Of a stretch of 11,777 nt of DNA, positions 1-5,453 are shown piece after piece; the stretch's first letter is position 1; every line of letters begins with the position of its first letter. The stretch is from assembly GCA_903871435.1 (NCBI GenBank), contig CAIQGU010000280.1:1-11777 (forward strand), read 5' to 3'. The notes beneath the pieces are model-generated. The model ran no database searches. It saw only the letters and a program-made list of their open reading frames with translations, and was not told the origin of the DNA. The stretch comes from an uncultured Burkholderiales bacterium (lineage in GTDB: Bacteria > Pseudomonadota > Gammaproteobacteria > Burkholderiales > Burkholderiaceae_F). Both the position numbers and the translations under genes were made by a program.

Positions 1-634
1 CCACGGCGTAGACCGCGTGCTTGTCGGACCAGGCGGTGTAGCCGCCGGCAGCGTGGATCACGCCAAAAATGGAATTCGTACGAACGAACTGCCAGGGGTA
101 GACCGGGGAGCAGTTGTTGAACGGATCGCGCGGCAGCTTGGCCGGGTCGATCGACAGGATGCCGCCGTCGTACGGTGATGCGTACGGTCCGCCGCCGTTG
201 AGTTGCGACTGGTCGATTTCAACGCCCTCTTCGTACTCGGTCGTGGTGCCGTTGGGAATGCCCGGGGTGCAGGTGCCGAAGCCCAGGCCGTTGCCGGTCG
301 ACTTGGCGGGGGGGGCCAGAACGCGGTCGTAGGCCACGTCATAGAAGGCGCCCACCGTCTTGGGGGAGCCGCCGGTGACGATCGCCATCAGGCCGGGAAA
401 GGAATCCGACGGACGCGAGGTTGACGTGCGCGTGTAGTTGACGCCATGCTGGCCCAGCTCGGCGAGCGTGGGGCAGTAGCCGCCAGCTACGCAGTTCTCG
501 TAATCCAGTGCGTGAAAGCCGTCGATACTGATCAGAAGCACGTGCTCCTTCTTCAGTTCACCAGCGCTGGCGCCCGACGTCGCTAGCGCGGCAGCGGCCG
601 CGAGCAGCGCGGGAGCAATAAATCCTCTCAACAT
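1..634 (-). CDS. Secreted alkaline phosphatase superfamily protein (type I phosphodiesterase/nucleotide pyrophosphatase-like), 5' part
   Basis: The first 211 residues are visible; the gene runs off the window at base 1. The start is the ATG at 634-632, preceded by a good ribosome binding site (GGAGA, 7 bases upstream). Residues 1-24 form a signal peptide (basic start, Ala/Leu-rich core, cleavage likely after ASA), so the protein should be periplasmic or secreted. HVLLISIDGFH (31-41) supplies the first metal-binding Asp (D38). PSDSFPG (75-81) followed by IVTGGSP matches the nucleophile loop of phosphodiesterase/nucleotide pyrophosphatases, with S78 in the place usually held by Thr. WSDKHAVY (202-209) is another conserved block of the family. 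The fold assignment is firm from these motifs; the substrate (phosphodiester, nucleotide or phosphonate) cannot be told. An 8-C tract lies inside the gene (G8 at 308-315 on the plus strand) with the frame intact. Confidence 0.88.
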   Translation of the reverse strand, partial: MLRGFIAPALLAAAAALATSGASAGELKKEHVLLISIDGFHALDYENCVAGGYCPTLAELGQHGVNYTRTSTSRPSDSFPGLMAIVTGGSPKTVGAFYDVAYDRVLAPPAKSTGNGLGFGTCTPGIPNGTTTEYEEGVEIDQSQLNGGGPYASPYDGGILSIDPAKLPRDPFNNCSPVYPWQFVRTNSIFGVIHAAGGYTAWSDKHAVYAV

Positions 635-674
635 GATCTTTTCTCCTCGATCCAGGTGGAAGTCCTCCCGCGTT

Positions 675-705
675 TTGCGTGTCGCAAGGCGGGTTGCGTA
701 TCGCA
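675..705. repeat. Two tandem 11-base palindromes upstream of the phosphatase gene
   Basis: TTGCGTGTCGCA (675-686) and TTGCGTATCGCA (694-705) differ at one base and lie 19 bases apart. Each contains a perfect dyad TGCG-N3-CGCA (676-686 and 695-705). They sit 42 to 71 bases ahead of the phosphatase ATG, within the 243-base gap that separates it from the GNAT gene. Paired palindromes spaced about two helical turns apart are typical of operators bound by two regulator dimers on one DNA face. The repeat itself is seen directly; the operator role and its regulator are inferred. I found no convincing -35/-10 pair here. Confidence 0.5.
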
Positions 706-877
706 GAAAAGGCAAGAAAAAGTCCCACGAACGAGGACCAAATGCCCTGTCGCGCGACCCAGATTCCACCGGATGAGAATGACGTATCCGTGACCTTTTA
801 TTGACGTTTGAAAGTCAAGGCCTGCGCGCGTGTCCGGCGTTTGCCACCGAACCTTGACGCGTTGCAGCGCACGCGAT

Positions 878-1330
878 TCACACGCCGAGATGCAAGCGCA
901 GCACCGTCATGGCCGACTCCTCGAATCCGTGGCGCGCGTAGAACCGTTGCGCTGCAATATTGACCCGGTCGGTCAGCAGCGTGATGCGCGTGAAACCATG
1001 ATCTCGTGCATAGTCCACGGCGGTTTGCAGCAAGCGCGAGCCCAGGCCGCCACCGCGCTGTTCGGGATGCACGATCATGTCCTCCAGCCAGCATGCCGCG
1101 GCGCCCTGCGCCGTGCTGACGGTAAAGAGCAGACTCACCATGCCGGCAATTTTATCGTCGATGCGGGCGACCAGGATGACGCCCGTGCTCGGGGAATTTA
1201 TGATGAGGCGCAGGCCGTCTTCCTGCCGTCTCCGGTCTGGCTTGAAATCCGCTTCCTGGGCAAACAGCACACCGAGCAGGGTCGCAAGCTCGAAGATGTC
1301 GTCGATTCCTGCCGGCTCGATAATTTCCAC
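878..1330 (-). CDS. GNAT-family N-acetyltransferase
   Basis: A single-domain GNAT protein that would transfer an acetyl group from acetyl-CoA to an unknown amine. From the GTG start used here it has 150 residues, a usual GNAT length. The acetyl-CoA pyrophosphate-binding motif A is clear: LEDMIVHPEQRGGGLGSRLL, with the R-G-G-G-L-G turn at about 92-97. It is followed by NIAAQRFYARHGFEE, the typical motif B segment. I chose GTG at 1330-1328 because AAGGGGG lies 8 bases upstream of it. An in-frame ATG at 1354-1352 would add MHVKGDVS, has only a weak binding site, and would overlap the start of the divergent DJ-1/PfpI gene by 6 bases. No terminator is visible after the stop. The enzyme's substrate is not recognisable; the family call is secure. 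Confidence 0.85.
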   Translation of the reverse strand: MEIIEPAGIDDIFELATLLGVLFAQEADFKPDRRRQEDGLRLIINSPSTGVILVARIDDKIAGMVSLLFTVSTAQGAAACWLEDMIVHPEQRGGGLGSRLLQTAVDYARDHGFTRITLLTDRVNIAAQRFYARHGFEESAMTVLRLHLGV

Positions 1331-1348
1331 GGAGACGTCCCCCTTAAC

Positions 1349-1945
1349 ATGCATATCGCGATTCTGACCTTCGACGCCTTCAACGAGCTCGATTCCTGGG
1401 TTGCCTACGGTATTTTGAATCGAATCAAGCGACCGGGGTGGCGGGTCACGCTGTCGAGTCCCACGCCGACGGTAACGTCCATGAACGGTGCGGTGGTGCA
1501 CGCCCAGTCAACGCTCGCCGACGCCTGCGAAGCCGACGTGGTGCTCGTCGGCAGCGGCATGAAGACCCGCGAGATTGCTGCTGATCCGGCCCTGCTGTCC
1601 CAATTCAAGCTCGATCCGGCACGGCAGCTGATAGGCGCGCAGTGCTCGGGAACGCTGTTGCTGGCGAAATTGGGCTTGCTGGGCAAGATACCCGCGTGCA
1701 CCGATCTGCTGACCAGACCCTGGGTCGTCGAAGCCGGTGTGGATGTGCTGGATCAGCCGTTCTATGCCGCCGGCAATGTGGCGACGGCGGGCGGCTGCCT
1801 TGCATCGCAGTACCTGGCGGCGTGGGTCATCGCCCGCAAGGAGGGGGAGCAGGCCGCCCGCAGCGCCCTGCACTACGTCGCTCCCGTGGGGGAAAAGGAC
1901 GAGTACGTGAACCGTGCGATGAGGAAAATTGGGCCGTATTTGTAG
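1349..1945 (+). CDS. DJ-1/PfpI family protein (isonitrile hydratase-like class I amidotransferase fold)
   Basis: A 198-residue protein covering one whole DJ-1/PfpI domain. The start MHIAILTFDAFNELDSW gives the first beta strand and the conserved acidic residue E13. The nucleophile elbow is IGAQCSGTLLLAKLGLL, with C99 as the reactive cysteine. ACTDLLTRPWV (117-125) and GGCLASQYLAAWV (148-160) complete the pattern found in DJ-1/PfpI proteins related to isonitrile hydratase. Members include hydratases, glyoxalase/deglycase-like enzymes, chaperones and the ThiJ-type regulators; this one has no DNA-binding domain, so an enzymatic or stress role is likeliest. The open frame extends upstream to about 830, but that part is antisense to the GNAT gene and is not protein-like. 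The ATG at 1349 has only a distant GGAG (1331-1334). It is divergent from the GNAT gene and convergent with the GST gene, 38 bases apart. Confidence 0.88.
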   Translation: MHIAILTFDAFNELDSWVAYGILNRIKRPGWRVTLSSPTPTVTSMNGAVVHAQSTLADACEADVVLVGSGMKTREIAADPALLSQFKLDPARQLIGAQCSGTLLLAKLGLLGKIPACTDLLTRPWVVEAGVDVLDQPFYAAGNVATAGGCLASQYLAAWVIARKEGEQAARSALHYVAPVGEKDEYVNRAMRKIGPYL

Positions 1946-1983
1946 CTTGCGAAATCAATGAAGCCCGGTTTCCAATCGGTCGA

Positions 1984-2601
1984 TCAGTCCTTCGGTTTGG
2001 TCAGCCAGCTCTTGACGCCGGCATGTTCAGCTACGGCCGCGTGCAATTTGAGCAGCTTGGGGCAATGATCCAGCACGGACGTTGGTATGTGATCCAGCAC
2101 ACCCGACGTCAACCATCGCGTCATCATGTAGAGCTTGAGGTCGGCAACCTGCAGTATTGCGCCACCCAGGAAGGGTCCGTCGCCGATCTGCCGCTCCACC
2201 TGGCCGCCCCAGGTCTTGAGTTCATTGGCTGCCAGGGCCGCTCGGGCGGCTTGCTTCTGTTCGGGATCGGCGATGCGCAGCGTAGGGGAGATCGTGTGCC
2301 GGATATCCTCGACCGCGCACATGACCGCCTCGTGCCGGGCAGCTTCGAAGTGATCAGCGGGGTGCAGTTGGTGTTCGCGCCCGATGAGGACAAGGATCGC
2401 ATTCGACTGGGAGAGGGGCGGTTTGCCGGGAAGTTCAAGCACCGGCAAGGCGCCAAACGGCGTGCCCTGCTTCATCGGCGGCCAGTCCTTGGTCGGTACC
2501 CGGACATCGTCGAAATCGACTCCGGCCACATGCAGGGCAATGCGGCACTCTTCGCCCCGGCTGGCGGGGAAATCAAAATAGATCAGGCGTGGCTTGGTCA
2601 T
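1984..2601 (-). CDS. Glutathione S-transferase, sigma-like
   Basis: A 205-residue cytosolic glutathione S-transferase that would conjugate glutathione to electrophiles or act as a glutathione peroxidase or isomerase. The N-terminal thioredoxin-like domain (about 4-78) starts RLIYFDFPASRGEECRIAL, with Y8 in the position of the catalytic Tyr of sigma-class enzymes. It also has the cis-proline (ALPVL, P53) and the glutathione-contacting pair Q65-S66 in SQSNAI. The helical C-terminal domain fills about 85-200, with the conserved Asp of the folding motif at LQVADLKLY (D154). The ATG at 2601-2599 has AGAGG 5 bases upstream; an upstream in-frame extension of 44 codons to 2733 is not GST-like and would cover the promoter and terminator. 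It lies downstream of the methyltransferase but is separated from it by a terminator, so it is probably its own transcription unit. Confidence 0.92.
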   Translation of the reverse strand: MTKPRLIYFDFPASRGEECRIALHVAGVDFDDVRVPTKDWPPMKQGTPFGALPVLELPGKPPLSQSNAILVLIGREHQLHPADHFEAARHEAVMCAVEDIRHTISPTLRIADPEQKQAARAALAANELKTWGGQVERQIGDGPFLGGAILQVADLKLYMMTRWLTSGVLDHIPTSVLDHCPKLLKLHAAVAEHAGVKSWLTKPKD

Positions 2602-2625
2602 TGGAACCTCTGTCGATGAATGGGC

Positions 2626-2655
2626 ATTATCCAGCAACCACGTGACCCGCGTCCA
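2626..2655 (-). promoter_or_regulatory. Candidate sigma70-type promoter of the GST gene
   Basis: Read on the minus strand, TGGACG (2655-2650) and GATAAT (2631-2626) are separated by 18 bases and lie 25 bases ahead of the GST start codon, after the terminator of the upstream operon. The -10 is close to consensus (5 of 6) and the -35 is fair (4 of 6). A CACGTG palindrome (2639-2644) sits in the spacer. The position between a terminator and a gene supports the call; no start site is known. Confidence 0.4.
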
Positions 2656-2696
2656 TCGGTACCCCCGCGCACAACGGAACTCGCCCTGCTGCAGGC

Positions 2697-2720
2697 AAAA
2701 ACCGGGGCGGGAGCCCGGCT
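2697..2720 (-). terminator. Intrinsic terminator after the methyltransferase gene
   Basis: On the minus strand AGCCGGG (2720-2714), a 7-base loop and CCCGGTT (2706-2700) form a GC-rich hairpin followed by a T run (complement of A2697-2701). It begins 22 bases after the methyltransferase stop codon. This should end the NmrA-like/methyltransferase transcript before the GST gene. The stem is short and the T run only about five bases, so some read-through is possible. Confidence 0.55.
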
Positions 2721-2742
2721 TGCAATACGCCAAGGTTGCGGG

Positions 2743-3579
2743 TCATGCAGCACCCTTCTTGGTTGCTTGTGACAGCAGATAAAACTGCCGCAGCACATTG
2801 CCGTCCGTGTTGTCTTTTACGAGACGCAGGATTTCCGCACGCACCGTTTGGGCCTTCTCCGGCTGCTCTGCGTCCAGCCGCTGGAGGAGGGTCTTCAGGG
2901 GGCCGAAGGTGGCTTCGATCGAGACCAGGACATGATGTGGGCTCAGGGCCGGGAGATTCATTGAAGAGCGGCTGAACCGCATGCCCATGACTGCCTCCCC
3001 CAGCCGGGTCCGGACGATGTTGGGGTCACCCCACTGCGGCGGAGGCGCAGGGACCGGCGCGCCGGGGGAGGGTGCCGGCATTGCTCGACCAATCAGTGCA
3101 AACAAGCTGCCCATTGCGTGCTCGGGCGGCCAAGTGGAAAACGCAATCCGCCCGCCGGGTTTCAGCACTCGCAGCATTTCTGCCGTTGCCAGATCCGGGC
3201 GTGGCGCGAACATGTGGCCAAACTGGCTTAAAACGACATCAAACGCGTTGTCGGGGTAGGGCAGCGCCTCGACATCACCCTCCACAAATTCGATTTCCAC
3301 ACCCGCGAGGACAGCGTTCTCGCGGGCCCGCTCGAGCAGCGCTGGCGTCAGATCCAGACCCTTGACCCGTGCCCCGGCACGCGCGGCGGTGACGGCCACC
3401 ACACCCGTGCCGCAACCGACGTCCAGCACGGACTCGCCGGGGGCGACCTTTGCGAAGGCGACGAGTTCGCCGGCAACCATGGTGGTGAAACCTTCATTGA
3501 CAGCGAATCCGGACCACATTTCCCGCTGTAGGGATTTGAACTGCGCAAAGGGTGTGGTGTCCTGCATCGAAGCATTCAT
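2743..3579 (-). CDS. Class I SAM-dependent methyltransferase (UbiE/Methyltransf_11-like)
   Basis: A 278-residue methyltransferase. Motif I is VLDVGCGTG (51-59), the SAM-binding glycine loop; D76 in GLDLTP is the acidic residue expected to bind the ribose hydroxyls. GDVEALPYPDNAFDVVLSQ (101-119) gives motifs II/III of the UbiE/COQ5 and Methyltransf_11 group, followed by RVLKPGGRIAFSTW (137-150). A proline-rich loop (about 168-183) and a helical C-terminal part probably form the substrate lid. The start is the ATG at 3579-3577, with a strong GAGGAGA 5 bases ahead. It lies 18 bases after the NmrA-like gene and ends in a terminator, so the two form an operon. The acceptor is unknown; the group methylates many small molecules, including quinones, which would fit an electrophile-related cluster (inference). 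Confidence 0.9.
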   Translation of the reverse strand: MNASMQDTTPFAQFKSLQREMWSGFAVNEGFTTMVAGELVAFAKVAPGESVLDVGCGTGVVAVTAARAGARVKGLDLTPALLERARENAVLAGVEIEFVEGDVEALPYPDNAFDVVLSQFGHMFAPRPDLATAEMLRVLKPGGRIAFSTWPPEHAMGSLFALIGRAMPAPSPGAPVPAPPPQWGDPNIVRTRLGEAVMGMRFSRSSMNLPALSPHHVLVSIEATFGPLKTLLQRLDAEQPEKAQTVRAEILRLVKDNTDGNVLRQFYLLSQATKKGAA

Positions 3580-3597
3580 GATTCTCTCCTCAACAAA

Positions 3598-4659
3598 CTA
3601 CGATACGGTGCAATGCGTCTCGCGCCACTGCGCGTCGTCTATGGAAAGCGTGGCTTTGGGCGGCATCGGCAAGCGAAGCTGGCGATCGAACTTCGTGAAG
3701 TTGTAGCCCGGGTAAAACGGCGTCATGTTGAAATTGATGAACGCTTTTATCCTGTTGCCCATCGTCTGCTGGGCAAAGGGCAGGGCCGCATAGCGGCGTG
3801 CTGTGGTCTCGAAGGTTTCGGCCGGCGTACCCGTGACTTGTTCCACGACGTGAGTCACGCCGCCGCCAAACGAAAACGTGCCGCGCTTCATGTCTTCCAT
3901 GTAGTGCCGCAGTATCGTGATCTGGTAGGGATCGATACCCTGCTGCTGTGCCACCTTGCCCAGCATCCAGATCGGCATGGGAACGGGCAGCACCCGGTGC
4001 CCGACAACCCGGGCAATGATGCGTGCCATTTCGTGCGCGGTGAGCAGTTCCGGTCCAGTTGGCCGGTAGCTGCGTCCTGCGTGCTTGTCAGGCCCCTGCG
4101 CCAGTAGTACGGAAACGACGCGCGCCATATCCTCGTTCGATACCGGGGCGGCGCGGCCTTCTCCCGACAAAACCGGGTAGATGCCAAGCAAAGCGGCAAA
4201 GTCCATCGTGCGCAGGAAATTGTGCGCGAACATTCCCGGGTTGAAGATGGTGTGCGCTACGCCCGGGATGGCGGAAAAGAGCTTGTCCACCAGCCAGGTT
4301 TGCTGGGTCATGGCGGCCGGGTGCGCCCGGTGGGAAGTCCACTGGCTCATCTGGACGACATGTTCGATCTTCGCTTCGCGCGCTGCTACCGCAAAGGCGG
4401 CCGCGCTCTGGATCATGAACGGCTCCATGATGGGCAGGTAATAGGCCCGATTCACTCCCCGCAGAGCGTCGAACAGCTGGTCGGGATCGTAGATATCGGC
4501 GACGACGACTTCGACGCCGCGCTGCTCAAGCGCCGCACTGCGGGAGTCCCGGCGGTGCACCATGGCCCGGACCGGCAGTCCCCGCGCGAGCAGCTCGGAC
4601 ACCACCGGAAGGCCGGTGCCTCCCGTTGCTCCAGTGACGAGAATCCTGGGTTGTGACAT
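3598..4659 (-). CDS. NmrA-like NAD(P)-binding protein (atypical short-chain dehydrogenase)
   Basis: A 353-residue protein with an N-terminal Rossmann fold: RILVTGATGGTG (5-16) is the dinucleotide-binding glycine loop, and RAMVHRRDSR follows the second strand, where basic residues favour NADP(H). The rest resembles NmrA/HSCARG-type proteins, which act as NAD(P)H sensors or as reductases of quinones and similar compounds. The typical SDR catalytic YxxxK is not evident. A C-terminal tail of about 60 residues (NFNMTPFYPGYNFTKFDRQLRLP and on, written here only as a landmark region) extends past the usual domain. The ATG at 4659-4657 has AAAGGAG 7 bases upstream; a longer frame to 4737 would cover the promoter region and is not family-like. 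It is the first gene of an operon with the methyltransferase and divergent from the TetR gene, its likely regulator. Confidence 0.85.
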   Translation of the reverse strand: MSQPRILVTGATGGTGLPVVSELLARGLPVRAMVHRRDSRSAALEQRGVEVVVADIYDPDQLFDALRGVNRAYYLPIMEPFMIQSAAAFAVAAREAKIEHVVQMSQWTSHRAHPAAMTQQTWLVDKLFSAIPGVAHTIFNPGMFAHNFLRTMDFAALLGIYPVLSGEGRAAPVSNEDMARVVSVLLAQGPDKHAGRSYRPTGPELLTAHEMARIIARVVGHRVLPVPMPIWMLGKVAQQQGIDPYQITILRHYMEDMKRGTFSFGGGVTHVVEQVTGTPAETFETTARRYAALPFAQQTMGNRIKAFINFNMTPFYPGYNFTKFDRQLRLPMPPKATLSIDDAQWRETHCTVS

Positions 4660-4710
4660 CAACGTGCTCCTTTGAAGTGAACTTTGCAGAAGAAAGAGTC
4701 GGGCGATGCT

Positions 4711-4759
4711 ATTTAGATGATGCTTGACCGCTAACAAAGATTACCAGTACCATCTAAAT
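4711..4759. repeat. Inverted repeat ATTTAGATG ... CATCTAAAT, candidate TetR operator
   Basis: ATTTAGATG (4711-4719) and CATCTAAAT (4751-4759) are perfect 9-base inverted copies whose centres are 40 bases apart, close to four helical turns. The right copy fills the spacer of the minus-strand promoter and covers the expected start region of the plus-strand promoter; the left copy lies just upstream of the plus-strand -35 and downstream of the expected minus-strand start. Another possible site is AGAT-N10-ATCT (4738-4755). The repeat is seen directly; binding by the adjacent regulator is inferred. Confidence 0.5.
4724..4753 (+). promoter_or_regulatory. Candidate promoter of the TetR-family gene
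   Basis: TTGACC (4724-4729) and TACCAT (4748-4753) are separated by 18 bases, with 5 and 4 of 6 consensus matches. Transcription would start near 4760, leaving a leader of about 45 bases before the TetR ATG. It overlaps almost fully with the opposed promoter of the NmrA-like gene, so the two probably exclude each other. Confidence 0.45.
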
Positions 4760-4765
4760 TGTCAA
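4738..4765 (-). promoter_or_regulatory. Candidate promoter of the NmrA-like/methyltransferase operon
   Basis: On the minus strand a perfect -35 TTGACA (4765-4760) is followed, after 16 bases, by TAATCT (4743-4738). Transcription would start near 4731, giving a leader of about 70 bases. The 9-base repeat copy at 4751-4759 fills the spacer, so a bound repressor would block RNA polymerase here. Confidence 0.55.
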
Positions 4766-4804
4766 GTGTTCGCTTGGCGTCCTTTTTATGGAGTGGCGAC
4801 GGCG

Positions 4805-5362
4805 ATGCGAGTTTCACGCGCGGCGATGGAACAGAGCCACGAACGAATCGTGGAGGGGGCCTCGCGCCTCTTGCGCGAACGCGGCTTCGAAAAGACTAGC
4901 GTTGCCGATGTGATGGAGGCGGCAGGCCTTACCCATGGCGGGTTTTACCGGCACTTCGAGACCAAGGACGCGCTACTGGCCGCGGCGATACGGGCAGCGT
5001 TCACACAGGTGACGGGGCCCATGCAGCGCAACGTGCAGGAACGGGCGCCTTTGGAAGCCCGCGTGGCGTACCACAATTACTACCTATCCGATGAGCACCT
5101 GGGCTTCGCGGGCGCGGCATGCCCCGTTGCCACCCTGGCGGGCGACATGGCGCGAGCAGGCCCTGAGCTGAAATCGTCCTTCGGGAACGGTATTAAGCAG
5201 ATGCTCGAAACCGTTGCTCTCGCCCACGCGGGAAAAAATGAGGAGCGCCATACTGCAGCCGCACGGGAATTTGCCATGCTGGTGGGTGCGGCGGTCATTG
5301 CCCGCGCAAGTGATCCAGAAACGGCAAAGCGGGTTCTGGACGCGTGCCGCCCCCTCGCATGA
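4805..5362 (+). CDS. TetR-family transcriptional regulator, NemR/AcrR-like
   Basis: A 185-residue one-component repressor. The N-terminal TetR domain spans about 10-56; its helix-turn-helix is TSVADVMEAAGLTHGGFYRHF without the last residue (31-50), with the FYRHF recognition helix end. The C-terminal ligand domain contains AACPVATLAGDM (104-115), a pattern seen in the TetR group that includes NemR, and its cysteine is residue 106. I chose the ATG at 4805 because it precedes the domain by the usual distance; GGAG lies 11 bases upstream, and the 27 codons before it in frame cover the promoter region. It diverges from the NmrA-like/methyltransferase operon across a 145-base gap with an inverted repeat, which suggests repression of that operon and of itself. 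The ligand is unknown; an electrophile or oxidant is plausible from the cysteine and from the neighbours. Confidence 0.9.
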   Translation: MRVSRAAMEQSHERIVEGASRLLRERGFEKTSVADVMEAAGLTHGGFYRHFETKDALLAAAIRAAFTQVTGPMQRNVQERAPLEARVAYHNYYLSDEHLGFAGAACPVATLAGDMARAGPELKSSFGNGIKQMLETVALAHAGKNEERHTAAAREFAMLVGAAVIARASDPETAKRVLDACRPLA

Positions 5363-5377
5363 AGCGTTGAGCCTCTC

Positions 5378-5409
5378 AATAAAAAAACCCCGGACCAAAA
5401 GGACCGGGG
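5378..5409 (-). terminator. Intrinsic terminator of the TonB-dependent receptor gene
   Basis: On the minus strand CCCCGGTCC (5409-5401), loop TTTT and GGTCCGGGG (5396-5388) pair over nine bases with one T-T mismatch, followed directly by a run of seven T (complement of A5381-5387). It begins 44 bases after the receptor's stop codon. The T run lies on one side only, so it serves the minus-strand gene; it may hinder the TetR transcript coming the other way (stop at 5362) only weakly. Confidence 0.85.
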
Positions 5410-5453
5410 CTCTGTACGCACATTGACGGCCAACACAGCCGCCGCATCTCGCG

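Noticed and set aside
798..818. Inverted repeat TTGAC ... GTCAA as a GNAT terminator
   Set aside because: The stem is only five bases and AT-rich, and it is not followed by a T run on either strand, so it does not support an intrinsic terminator.
830..1348. N-terminal extension of the DJ-1/PfpI frame by 173 codons
   Set aside because: This stretch is antisense to the GNAT gene, and the DJ-1 domain begins exactly at the ATG at 1349; no second domain is recognisable.
1946..1983. Small hairpin CCGGTT-tcc-AATCGG as a shared terminator of the convergent DJ-1 and GST genes
   Set aside because: It is a six-base stem with one G-T pair and a three-base loop, with no T run on either side.
1642..2619. 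A 325-codon open frame on the plus strand
   Set aside because: It overlaps the DJ-1/PfpI gene in another frame and runs antisense through the GST gene; both have clear family motifs and this frame has none.
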